Below are positions 1-7,527 of a DNA stretch of 17,790 nucleotides, in pieces; position 1 is the stretch's first letter, and each line of letters begins with the position of its first letter. This stretch comes from WLJO01 sp945889085 (lineage in GTDB: Bacteria; Actinomycetota; Acidimicrobiia; Acidimicrobiales; Ilumatobacteraceae): positions 1 through 17,790 of the forward strand of contig CAMDBM010000047.1 of the NCBI GenBank assembly GCA_945889085.1, written 5' to 3'. The notes beneath the pieces were generated by a model, which was not told the DNA's origin, did not search any database, and saw only the letters and a program-made list of their open reading frames with translations. Made by a program: the position numbers and the translations under genes.

Positions 1-22
1 CCCGACACCGAGTTACGTCACC

Positions 23-54
23 ATTGGGGCGGCGGGCCAACCCGTCGCCCCAAT
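23..54 (+). terminator. Strong stem-loop ahead of the ABC transporter genes
   Basis: Bases 23-36 pair with 41-54 to make a 14-bp stem closed by a CCAA loop (37-40). The only imperfection is one G-T (G-U in RNA) pair at 32/45. No T-run follows, which is common for GC-rich actinobacterial terminators. It lies 38 bases before the first permease start. It may end or attenuate transcription from an upstream gene, perhaps a substrate-binding protein gene outside the window, or it may protect the 3' end of that mRNA. The structure is read directly from the sequence; the role is inferred. Confidence 0.6.
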
Positions 55-81
55 GAATCACACTCCAAGTCAGTCGTCGCC

Positions 82-87
82 GGAGGG
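82..87 (+). promoter_or_regulatory. Ribosome binding site for first permease
   Basis: GGAGGG stands 5 bases before the GTG at 93. It supports this GTG as the start of the permease. Confidence 0.7.
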
Positions 88-92
88 TCAAC

Positions 93-1052
93 GTGCGGTA
101 CTTCGCACAGCGTTTTTTACAGTTGGTCGTCGTGTTCCTGATCGTCACCTTTGTGACGATGGTCGCCATCCAGGCGGCCAGTAAGGATCCGGCACGGGAC
201 CTCGCCGGCCCCCTCAACAGCACCGAGGCCCGGGTCGAGGAGATCCGCAAGCACTACCACCTCGACCGCGCTTACCCCATCCGCTACGCGTACTGGCTGA
301 AGAATCTGGTCACCCTTGACCTCGGCAACTCGCCGACGCTCGGAGCCTCCGTGCGAGTCCTCGTCGGCCAGCGCGCGCCGATCACCCTTCTGCTCGGGCT
401 GTACTCCATCGTGCTCGCCCTCGGCATCTCGCTCCCGGTTGCCGTGTATGCCGCGTATCGACGAGACGGGCCATTCGACCGCTTCATCTCCGGAGCGACG
501 TTTGCGGCGGTCTCGCTCCCGAACATCATCCTTGCCGTGCTCCTCGGTTACTTCTTCGCGACCCGATGGCGAATATTTCCGTACGCCGCGAGCAAGATTT
601 GGCCGTGGGACAACTTCGGCGAACACTTCAAGAATGTCGCCCTCCCCACGGTCACACTCGCCGTCGGCCTCGTGGCAATCTTCGTACGTCTGCTGCGCTC
701 GGACCTCGTGAACACCCTGCAGAGCGACTTCATCGTGATGGCCAGGGCCAAGGGACTCTCGCCAGCACGCATCCTCTGGCGGCATGCCCTTCGCTCCTCG
801 CTGTTCTCGCTGATGACCAGCGTTGCGCTGCAGTTCGGCGGCATCCTCGGTGGAGCAGTGGTGGCGGAGCAGATCTTCGCCCTACCCGGCATGGGTCTTC
901 TGCTCTTCCAGGCTGTCCAGCAAAAGGACCTCCTCGTGGTCCAGGCATGTGCGGCGCTCTTCGCGCTCGCCGTGGTCATCATCAACTTTGCGGTCGACAT
1001 GCTGTACGCAGTGGTCGATCCCCGAATCCGCCATGCCAGGGCACTGGGGTAA
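93..1052 (+). CDS. ABC transporter permease, DppB/OppB type
   Basis: This 319-residue protein is a full-length inner-membrane permease of the peptide/nickel/oligosaccharide (Dpp/Opp) ABC importer family. The first residues start with a typical charged MRYFAQRFLQ-like stretch followed by a hydrophobic segment (about 8-28). A soluble stretch with the family's GLDxP-like region follows, here around LDRAYPIRYAYWL (57-69). About five further hydrophobic segments come after that (about 97-120, 133-156, 184-202, 243-262, 283-306). The cytoplasmic EAA loop that contacts the ATPase is at about 212-230 (DFIVMARAKGLSPARILWR). The start is GTG with GGAGGG in front. The second permease begins 4 bases after the stop, so the two are co-transcribed. 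The substrate cannot be read from the sequence: 'dipeptide' is the family label only, and members also carry sugars, nickel and other solutes. Confidence 0.93.
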   Translation: MRYFAQRFLQLVVVFLIVTFVTMVAIQAASKDPARDLAGPLNSTEARVEEIRKHYHLDRAYPIRYAYWLKNLVTLDLGNSPTLGASVRVLVGQRAPITLLLGLYSIVLALGISLPVAVYAAYRRDGPFDRFISGATFAAVSLPNIILAVLLGYFFATRWRIFPYAASKIWPWDNFGEHFKNVALPTVTLAVGLVAIFVRLLRSDLVNTLQSDFIVMARAKGLSPARILWRHALRSSLFSLMTSVALQFGGILGGAVVAEQIFALPGMGLLLFQAVQQKDLLVVQACAALFALAVVIINFAVDMLYAVVDPRIRHARALG

Positions 1053-1056
1053 CCAC

Positions 1057-2010
1057 ATGAGCGACACCGTCATCGAGATCCCATCGCGGCCGAACATCAT
1101 CACGAGCCTCGTCAGGCGGATTCCTCCGCTGCGGAAATGGAAATTCGGCCTCGTTCTCTCCGTCTCCTACCTCGTCGTGCTCACGTTCTTCGCCGTCTTT
1201 GCAAACGTGCTCCCGTTCGTTCGCCGCTACAACATCCTGCCGAAAGGCGCAGAGGCGAGGCGCCTCGCCTCGTACCGCGGCAAGCCCAGCAGTGAGTACT
1301 GGTTCGGAAACGACAAACTTGGGCGCGACACCTTCGCCCGGAGCATCTACGCCGCCCAGAAGACGCTCACCATCGGTCTTGCCTCGATCGTGGCTGCCCT
1401 CGTCATCGGCGGCCTCCTCGGGATGCTCGCCGGTTACTACCGCGGTTGGTACGACCGTGTGCTGTCCGTCATCTTCGACGTGCTCCTTGCCTTCCCGGCC
1501 ATCGTCCTCGCGCTCATCGTCGTCGGGCGCTTCTTCCAAGGCGGTCGACTCAATCTCGGTCTGTTCGAGATGGACAAGCGCTTCTTCGGCGTCATCGTCG
1601 TGCTCACAATGCTGAGCATCGCTCCCCTCGCCCGAATAGTGAGGGCGCAGACCCTGTCACTCGCCCAGCGCGAATACGTGTTGGCTGCACGGGGTCTGGG
1701 TGCCAGCAGTTGGCGAATCCTCGTTCGCGAGATCCTGCCGAACCTGCTGCCGGCAATGTTCTCGGTTGCCTTCACCGGCCTCGCCGTACTGCTGGTTGCC
1801 GAAGGCGGACTCGCCTTCCTCGGCTTCAGCGTGCAGCTTCCCTTCCCCACCTGGGGCTTCATGATCAACGAGGCCCGCTCCGACCTCACCAAGGGCGGTG
1901 GTTGGGCCGTGTTCTTCCCGTGCGTCCTGCTCTTCCTCACCGTCCTCGCGTTCAACGTGATCGGCGACCGGGTAGCCCGCCGCTTCGACATCCGAGAGGC
2001 AACGCTGTGA
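1057..2010 (+). CDS. ABC transporter permease, DppC/OppC type
   Basis: This 317-residue protein is the second transmembrane subunit of the same importer. The N-terminal segment (about 30-52) is followed by the family-typical periplasmic motif GNDKLGRDTFAR (84-95). Core helices then lie at about 103-127, 136-157, 177-198, 233-256 and 286-303. The EAA loop is at about 205-229 (REYVLAARGLGASSWRILVR and on). The ATG at 1057 was chosen because the reading frame upstream of it overlaps the first permease and resembles no protein. Its stop overlaps the GTG start of the next gene by four bases (GTGA, 2007-2010), which implies translational coupling. An exact 20-bp palindrome lies within the coding sequence at 1252-1271. 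Substrate unknown. Confidence 0.93.
   Translation: MSDTVIEIPSRPNIITSLVRRIPPLRKWKFGLVLSVSYLVVLTFFAVFANVLPFVRRYNILPKGAEARRLASYRGKPSSEYWFGNDKLGRDTFARSIYAAQKTLTIGLASIVAALVIGGLLGMLAGYYRGWYDRVLSVIFDVLLAFPAIVLALIVVGRFFQGGRLNLGLFEMDKRFFGVIVVLTMLSIAPLARIVRAQTLSLAQREYVLAARGLGASSWRILVREILPNLLPAMFSVAFTGLAVLLVAEGGLAFLGFSVQLPFPTWGFMINEARSDLTKGGGWAVFFPCVLLFLTVLAFNVIGDRVARRFDIREATL
1252..1271. repeat. Perfect 20-bp palindrome inside the second permease gene
   Basis: GAGGCGAGGC at 1252-1261 is followed immediately by its exact reverse complement GCCTCGCCTC at 1262-1271. Each arm is a doubled five-base unit (GAGGC or GCCTC). It encodes part of the ordinary permease sequence (residues near EARRLAS, 66-72), so it may be accidental. 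It could form a short hairpin in mRNA or a symmetric protein-binding site. Confidence 0.55.
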
Positions 2011-3074
2011 CCGCCACGATGAACCGCCCGCAGGAGGGAACACTCCTCGAACTGCGCGACGTCCGTACTCACTTCAACACCGCTCGCGGCGTCGTGCGGG
2101 CGGTGGACGGCGTGTCGTTCACGCTCGACCGCGGCAAGTCCCTCGGGATCGTCGGGGAGTCCGGAAGCGGCAAGACCATCCTTGCCCGTTCCATCATGGG
2201 TCTGCTGCCCAGGCGCGGCACGATTCGCCACGGCGAGGTTCTCTACGCCGGACAGGACCTCACCTCGCTGGGCCTCAAGGGCATGCGCAAGTTCTGGGGT
2301 CAGGAGATGTCAATGATCTTCCAAGACCCAATGACCTCCCTCAACCCGCTCATGAGGATCGGGCACCAGATCTCCGAACCGCTGAGGGTTCACCTGCACA
2401 TGGACAAGGTGAACGCAAGGGCGGTCGCACTCAAGCTCCTGCAGGATGTCGGCATCCCCGAACCTGAGAAGCGCCTCGACCAGTACCCACACGAGCTCTC
2501 CGGCGGAATGCGCCAACGGGCGATGATCGCTATTGCGCTGGCGTGCGGCCCGACGCTGCTCTTCGCCGACGAGCCCACGACGGCACTCGACGTGACGGTT
2601 CAGGCCCAGATCCTCGACCTCATCCAAGACCAGCGCCGGGACCGGAACATGTCCGTCATCCTCGTCACCCACGACCTCGGCGTGGTTGCCGGGCACACCG
2701 ACGAGATCGCCGTGATGTACGCAGGCACACTTGCCGAGAAGGCGACCACTACCGAGTTGTTCGCGAACATGAAGCATCCGTACACCGAGGCGCTGCTGCG
2801 CAGCATCCCCCGACTCGACCAACCGTCGCACACCCGCCTGCTCGCGATCGGTGGACGGCCGCCGGATCTCATCACGCCGCCGACGGGCTGCAGCTTTGCT
2901 CCCCGTTGCCCCTACGCCGGGGACAAGTGCCTCACCGAGATCCCCGAGCTCGAGGCCGCCTCGGCGGACCACTTCTTTGCCTGCTGGCACCCAGTCGGTT
3001 CGCCCCGCTGGCGTTCCAAGCAGGACGAACTCGTGTCCACCGGCGTCCTCTCGGTCACAGGAGGTATCGCCTGA
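2007..3074 (+). CDS. ABC transporter ATPase, DppD/OppD type
   Basis: This 355-residue cytoplasmic ATPase powers the importer. Visible motifs are Walker A GESGSGKT (50-57), the Q-loop glutamine (106), signature LSGGM (164-168), Walker B LLFADEP (184-190) and the H-loop histidine (222). The C-terminal oligopeptide-transporter extension carries four cysteines (295, 301, 308, 326). In some DppD proteins a C-terminal cysteine set of this kind binds an iron-sulfur cluster. The GTG at 2007 overlaps the preceding TGA (GTGA) and has GAGAGG at 1994-1999. The in-frame ATG at 2019 is an alternative without a visible ribosome site. The stop shares one base with the next start (TGATG, 3072-3076). Confidence 0.93.
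   Translation: MTATMNRPQEGTLLELRDVRTHFNTARGVVRAVDGVSFTLDRGKSLGIVGESGSGKTILARSIMGLLPRRGTIRHGEVLYAGQDLTSLGLKGMRKFWGQEMSMIFQDPMTSLNPLMRIGHQISEPLRVHLHMDKVNARAVALKLLQDVGIPEPEKRLDQYPHELSGGMRQRAMIAIALACGPTLLFADEPTTALDVTVQAQILDLIQDQRRDRNMSVILVTHDLGVVAGHTDEIAVMYAGTLAEKATTTELFANMKHPYTEALLRSIPRLDQPSHTRLLAIGGRPPDLITPPTGCSFAPRCPYAGDKCLTEIPELEAASADHFFACWHPVGSPRWRSKQDELVSTGVLSVTGGIA
3059..3064 (+). promoter_or_regulatory. Ribosome binding site for second ATPase
   Basis: AGGAGG lies 9 bases before the ATG at 3074, inside the end of the preceding ATPase gene. It fixes the start of the second ATPase. Confidence 0.8.
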
Positions 3075-4078
3075 TGGCAGGCACCGGCAAGGCACATTTG
3101 CACCCCGAGGGCGAGGCCCTGCTCCGCGTCGAGGACCTCCTCGTTGAGTTCCCAGTGGGTCGCACAGGGCTCAAGGTCAACGCCGTCACGGGTATCAGCT
3201 TCGACGTGCTGCCCGGCGAGACCCTCGGTCTCGTCGGTGAGTCCGGTTGTGGAAAATCCACCACCGGCAGGGCCATCATGCAGTTGCCGCGTCCGAACGG
3301 CGGAAGCATCTCGTTCGGGGGGCAGGAACTCACGTCGCTCGCCGGTGAGGGCATGCGCACCCTGCGCACCAATATCCAGATGATTTTCCAGGACCCCATT
3401 TCCTCACTCAACCCGAGGCGCAAGGTCCACAACATCGTCATGGAACCGCTGAACATCTGGGGCATCGGCACCCCCGAGGAGCGCCTCAAGAAGGTCAACG
3501 AGGTGCTCGAGGCGGTGGGCATTGACCCCGAGCGCGCTGCGTCCAGCCGGCCCTACCAGTTCTCCGGGGGCCAGTGCCAACGCATCTCGATCGCCCGGGC
3601 ACTGGTCCTCGACCCCAAGATGATCATCTGTGACGAGCCGGTCTCAGCACTCGACGTGTCGGTGCAGGCGCAAGTGCTCAACCTCCTGGAGGACCTCAAG
3701 GCCAAGTTCGGCCTCACGCTCGTCTTCATCGCCCACGATCTCGCAGTCGTCAAGAACATCAGTGACCGCGTTGCGGTGATGTACCTCGGAAAGATGTGTG
3801 AGGTCGCGAAGTCCGACGACTTGTACCTCCGTCCGGCGCATCCCTACACGCAGGCGCTGCTCAACTCGATCCCGGTGCCAGACCCCACGGTCCGGCCGAC
3901 GGGCAATCAACGGGTGCTGGGCGAGATTCCGTCTCCCGTCATGCCACCGTCGGGTTGCCGCTTCCGCACCAGGTGCCCCATCGCACAGGATCGATGCGCA
4001 GCCGAGGAACCGCAACTCCAGGCGCTCGGCGACGACCACTACGTGGCCTGCCACTTCCCGCTTCGCACCGCGAACTGA
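3074..4078 (+). CDS. ABC transporter ATPase, DppF/OppF type
   Basis: This 334-residue protein is the second ATPase of the importer and pairs with the DppD-type subunit. Walker A GESGCGKS is at 55-62, the Q-loop at Q106, Walker B MIICDEP at 183-189 and the H-loop histidine at 221. The signature reads FSGGQCQR (163-170) where LSGGQRQR is usual: the LSGGQ core differs only by Phe for Leu, and Cys168 replaces an arginine. The C-terminal extension again has four cysteines (295, 301, 308, 326), the same pattern as in its partner. The start is supported by AGGAGG at 3059-3064 and by the TGATG overlap with the upstream gene. An acyl-CoA ligase gene starts 17 bases downstream, so the importer and ligase are probably one transcript. 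Confidence 0.93.
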   Translation: MAGTGKAHLHPEGEALLRVEDLLVEFPVGRTGLKVNAVTGISFDVLPGETLGLVGESGCGKSTTGRAIMQLPRPNGGSISFGGQELTSLAGEGMRTLRTNIQMIFQDPISSLNPRRKVHNIVMEPLNIWGIGTPEERLKKVNEVLEAVGIDPERAASSRPYQFSGGQCQRISIARALVLDPKMIICDEPVSALDVSVQAQVLNLLEDLKAKFGLTLVFIAHDLAVVKNISDRVAVMYLGKMCEVAKSDDLYLRPAHPYTQALLNSIPVPDPTVRPTGNQRVLGEIPSPVMPPSGCRFRTRCPIAQDRCAAEEPQLQALGDDHYVACHFPLRTAN

Positions 4079-4095
4079 CCAACACGGGTTTCGTC

Positions 4096-5679
4096 ATGAC
4101 CAATAGTTCCCCGCTCCTGTCTCTGCGCGCCGTGCCGGACATCGTCCGCCTTCACGGAAGGGATCGTCGGGATCATCCCGCGCTCGTGCAGGGGGACACC
4201 ACGATCACCTGGGGTGCTCTCTACGAGCGGGCCTGTCGAGTGGCCAACTACCTCGGGTCATGCGGCGTATCGAGCGGGGACCGAATCGCCCTCCTGGACA
4301 AGAACAGCCTCGAGCATTTCGAGATCTTCTTCGGCGCCGGCCTCCTGAACGCGGTCACCGTCAGCGTCAACTGGCGGCTTGCCGCACCCGAGGTTGAGTA
4401 CATCGTCAACGATGCGGGGGCCAAGGTGCTCATCGTGGGCCAGGAGTTCCTCCCCGTCCTCCGCTCGATCGCTGACCGCCTACCCATGGTCACCAAGGTC
4501 ATCGTTATCGGGGGCGCCGATGGGTTCATCGACTTCCGCTCCGCCGTCGACACCCAGCCCGCTACCGACCCGATGGTGCCCGCCGGTCTGGACGACATCG
4601 CGTTTCAGCTCTACTCGAGCGGGACCACCGGTCGCCCCAAGGGCGTCATGCTCTCCAACGCCAACTTCCTTGCGGGAATACCGCTCAGCCGCGACGGCTA
4701 CCGCCTCGACGCAGACTCCGTGAACATGGTGGCGATGCCGCTGTTCCACATCGGCGGCGGTGGTTGGGCGATGTGCGGCATGCTCCACGGTTGCACCAGC
4801 GTGGTGGTCCGCGAGGTAGACCCGGCACAGCTCATCAAGGTGATCGAGCGCCACCGCGTCACCCACGCGTTCCTCGTGCCGGCCGTGCTCCAGTTCATGC
4901 TCCAGGTTCCGGGAGCCGCAGACGCCGACTACTCGAGCCTCGAGATCTTCCTGTACGGAGCGTCACCGATCAGCGAGGACGTCCTGAAGCGAAGCATCCA
5001 GATGTTCGGATGCACATTCCTGCAGGCCTACGGCTCGACAGAGACAACCGGCTCCGTCGTGCTCCTGCCGGGCGCAGATCACGACCCCGACGGCCCCAAC
5101 CGGCACCGCCTCCGCAGCTGCGGGCTACCCATCCCGGGCGTGAGCGTTCGGGTCGTGGATACCGCGACCGGCGAGGACACTCCGATTCGAGAGGTTGGCG
5201 AGATCTGGGTGAAGGGACCCCAGGTGATGCAGGGCTACTGGAACATGCCGGAGGAGACTGCCAAGTCCATCGTGGACGGGGGTTGGTTCCGCACGGGCGA
5301 TGCCGGGTACTTCGATGCCGATGGCTACCTCTACATCCACGACCGGGTGAAAGACATGATCGTCAGCGGGGGCGAGAACGTGTACCCCGCAGAGGTGGAG
5401 AACGCCTTGATGTCTCACCCGGGCATCGCCGATGTTGCGGTGATCGCCGTGCCCTCCGATCGCTGGGGCGAGACCCCCAAAGCGATGGTGGTCCGCGCCT
5501 CCGGTTCCAATCCGACCGAGCAGGAGATCATCGACTTCGCCCGCGAGCGACTCGCGCGCTACAAGTGCCCGACGAGCGTCGATTTCGTCGAGGCACTCCC
5601 CCGCAACCCCTCCGGCAAGATCCTCAAGAAGGACCTGCGTGCTCCCTTCTGGGCCGGGCGCGACCGGATGGTCAACTGA
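4096..5679 (+). CDS. Acyl-CoA ligase (fatty-acid--CoA synthetase family)
   Basis: This 527-residue enzyme belongs to the ANL adenylating superfamily. It activates a carboxylic acid with ATP to an acyl-adenylate and then transfers it to CoA. Visible core motifs are the phosphate-binding loop YSSGTTGRPKG (173-183), YGSTE (312-316), the adenosine-ribose aspartate in RTGD (399-402), the hinge region around HDRVKDMI (415-422), GGENVYP (425-431) and the C-terminal catalytic lysine Lys508 in PSGKIL (505-510). Length is normal for medium/long-chain or aromatic acyl-CoA ligases, and the acid used cannot be read off. The ATG at 4096 was chosen because the frame upstream of it lies inside the preceding ATPase gene; no strong ribosome site is visible. 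Its place directly behind the transporter genes suggests, as inference, that it activates the imported compound or a product of it. Confidence 0.9.
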   Translation: MTNSSPLLSLRAVPDIVRLHGRDRRDHPALVQGDTTITWGALYERACRVANYLGSCGVSSGDRIALLDKNSLEHFEIFFGAGLLNAVTVSVNWRLAAPEVEYIVNDAGAKVLIVGQEFLPVLRSIADRLPMVTKVIVIGGADGFIDFRSAVDTQPATDPMVPAGLDDIAFQLYSSGTTGRPKGVMLSNANFLAGIPLSRDGYRLDADSVNMVAMPLFHIGGGGWAMCGMLHGCTSVVVREVDPAQLIKVIERHRVTHAFLVPAVLQFMLQVPGAADADYSSLEIFLYGASPISEDVLKRSIQMFGCTFLQAYGSTETTGSVVLLPGADHDPDGPNRHRLRSCGLPIPGVSVRVVDTATGEDTPIREVGEIWVKGPQVMQGYWNMPEETAKSIVDGGWFRTGDAGYFDADGYLYIHDRVKDMIVSGGENVYPAEVENALMSHPGIADVAVIAVPSDRWGETPKAMVVRASGSNPTEQEIIDFARERLARYKCPTSVDFVEALPRNPSGKILKKDLRAPFWAGRDRMVN

Positions 5680-5742
5680 CGAATCGGCGATACACCCGGA
5701 GGAGCGCTAGCCACAGTGTTGACGAATCACCGGCCGAACGAG
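5680..5742. other. Short gap between convergent genes
   Basis: This 63-base gap separates the ends of the acyl-CoA ligase gene and the oppositely oriented FAD oxidoreductase gene. I see no convincing terminator hairpin. The nine-base word TGACGAATC occurs at 5677-5685, including the ligase stop codon, and again at 5720-5728. The repeat is short and may be chance. Confidence 0.4.
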
Positions 5743-7524
5743 TCAGTTCGAGATCAGCGTTGCGCAGAGATCCTGGAGTTCCGCAAGATGCTGGTCGTGA
5801 ATGCCGCGAGGCAGTGACCCGTATTTCACACAGAGCCACGCGGCAGCAGCAGTTGCCATGGCATGCTGACCGCCGTTTCCGAGAAACTTGGTGACCGAGC
5901 CTGCTACATGGGTCACGCTGATGTGCTTGCCAGCCATCATCAAGTTGTCGACAGTTGCCGAGTAAAGGCAACGGAACGGCACCTCGAACGGCTCCCCATC
6001 ACGTGTGTCCCACGTCCAATCCTTCAGGCGGAAGTCGTAACGGTCGTCGATCGGGTGGTGCAGGCAGAATGCGCCCGAATTGCGCACGACGACGTCATCG
6101 AAATGGCGGTGTTCCCGGATATCCGTCTCCGTGAGGACGTAGTCGCCGACGTACCGGTGAAACTCACCCTGACCGGGTACATAGCCAACCCAGTCAAACT
6201 CCAGATTCGCCCATGTATCGGGTTCGAGCGCCCTCACGTTCGAGAGCGTTCCGTAGATCGCTCGCAGAAGGTGATCGCGGATGTGTTCACCGTCGACGTA
6301 GGGATCAAGCCATTGCCCATATTCCCAGAAGTGGGTGAGGGGTTTGAGCATGCGCCGCCGAATGTTTGGGTCGGGTGTTCGCGCCGGTCCGGCAATCGGT
6401 CCCTCAACATTGTCGACACCCGGTCGTTCGAGCTGCCCGCCGAGATTCGCGAAATCCTTTGCCACCTCCGTCGCCCAGGGAACGCTCGGAAAGTCCACAG
6501 CGTGATCGGCCTCGCGAGTGCGAAAGAAAATGGTGTGACCGTGGTGCTGCTCAAGATGCTCATCGGGAGCGAGGCTCTCGCCATACTCGGCCTTGGACTC
6601 GATGCCGAACATGGTGGGTGCACCTGCGAGCAAACCGAGGATCGCCGTACCCGTGCAGTCGATGAACAGCGGTGCTGAAAGACGACGTTCGATTCCTGTG
6701 CGCGCCTCGCGGGCATCAACTGAGGTGATGCTGCTGTCTACGGTGGCAACTCGGTACACCTGGTGCTCCGTGAAGAGCGTCGCATTTGGCTCCATGGCTA
6801 TCAGCGCAGCGGCGCGGAGGTCACCATTGGGCTCGCGTGCGGAGAGTTCGCGAACAACCCCTCCGGTCTCGCCGCGTGGGGTGAGGCCGATCTCGATGCT
6901 GGCGTTACCGCCAAGGAACGGGCGGTTCTGGACGAGGGCTACGCGCAGACCCAACCGGGCGCAGGTCAGCGTTGCCGCGCTACCCGCGACCCCGCCACCC
7001 ACCACGACGACATCAAACGGTCGCACCTCATCGGGTGCGTCCGGGAGGCCTCGCTGTCGTCGGCGCCAAGCGAGCGCATCGTCGCCCGTCCCATTTGGAG
7101 GCGGAGTCTCCAAGAGCCCGAGAAAGATCGCGTCGCACCGTCCGTCAAAGCCGGTCAGGTCGTGTAAGGACAACTCCACGGAACCAGTACGGAGAGAGAC
7201 GCGACCGCCTGATTCCCAACTCCAATCGAGACCGGACGCGCCAAACTCGCGATCGAGACGCTTGCCATCAATCGAGAGCAGAAATCGACCGGGATGGTGT
7301 TCTGGTACCCAATCCTTCGTGCGGACCCACACGTGGTACTCGCCCGATTCGCGGACAGTGATCGTCGTGCGTGCGTCGGCGACAGGCCTTCCGAGCCCGT
7401 GGGCAAGCAAATACGGCGAACCCATCTGGATCTCGAACTGCGAGTCGAGCGTCCAGCCACCGAGATCGTCGAACGTCTCTGCCTCAATCAGAACGCCTCT
7501 CGCTTGCAAGGCGACGGACATCAC
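5743..7524 (-). CDS. FAD-dependent oxidoreductase with N-terminal beta-rich domain
   Basis: This 593-residue protein has two parts. Residues about 10-140 form a beta-rich region with many aromatic residues and no signal peptide, resembling the carbohydrate-binding-like domains found ahead of some oxidoreductases. From about 169 it is a PF12831-type FAD oxidoreductase: a dinucleotide-binding motif VVGGGVAGSA (174-183), a PFLGGNAS stretch (202-209), and a C-terminal FAD-contacting segment around NLMMAGKHIS, then a Gly-rich helix start near GNGGQHA. The substrate is unknown; the family includes enzymes that act on sugars or other hydroxylated compounds. The start is GTG at 7524, immediately followed by ATG at 7521; either could be used. 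It begins three bases after the enoyl-CoA hydratase stop, so the two form an operon. Domain assignment is by recognition, not by search. Confidence 0.82.
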   Translation of the reverse strand: MMSVALQARGVLIEAETFDDLGGWTLDSQFEIQMGSPYLLAHGLGRPVADARTTITVRESGEYHVWVRTKDWVPEHHPGRFLLSIDGKRLDREFGASGLDWSWESGGRVSLRTGSVELSLHDLTGFDGRCDAIFLGLLETPPPNGTGDDALAWRRRQRGLPDAPDEVRPFDVVVVGGGVAGSAATLTCARLGLRVALVQNRPFLGGNASIEIGLTPRGETGGVVRELSAREPNGDLRAAALIAMEPNATLFTEHQVYRVATVDSSITSVDAREARTGIERRLSAPLFIDCTGTAILGLLAGAPTMFGIESKAEYGESLAPDEHLEQHHGHTIFFRTREADHAVDFPSVPWATEVAKDFANLGGQLERPGVDNVEGPIAGPARTPDPNIRRRMLKPLTHFWEYGQWLDPYVDGEHIRDHLLRAIYGTLSNVRALEPDTWANLEFDWVGYVPGQGEFHRYVGDYVLTETDIREHRHFDDVVVRNSGAFCLHHPIDDRYDFRLKDWTWDTRDGEPFEVPFRCLYSATVDNLMMAGKHISVTHVAGSVTKFLGNGGQHAMATAAAAWLCVKYGSLPRGIHDQHLAELQDLCATLISN

Positions 7525-7527
7525 TGC

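Noticed and set aside
1..22. Tail of an upstream coding sequence at the left edge
   Set aside because: Two plus-strand frames have no stop before the first permease, and the third reaches TGA only at 54-56, inside the hairpin. Nothing in these few bases identifies a gene.
1437..2231. 264-codon minus-strand frame opposite the second permease and first ATPase
   Set aside because: It spans the junction of two well-supported opposite-strand genes, and its translation resembles no protein I recognise.
4764..5894. Long plus-strand frame overlapping the acyl-CoA ligase in another phase
   Set aside because: Its product is low-complexity and rich in Arg, Gly and Pro. The ligase frame has every ANL motif in order.
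5863..6678. 271-codon open frame on the plus strand opposite the FAD oxidoreductase
   Set aside because: No recognisable domain, and the minus strand carries intact FAD-binding motifs over the same span.
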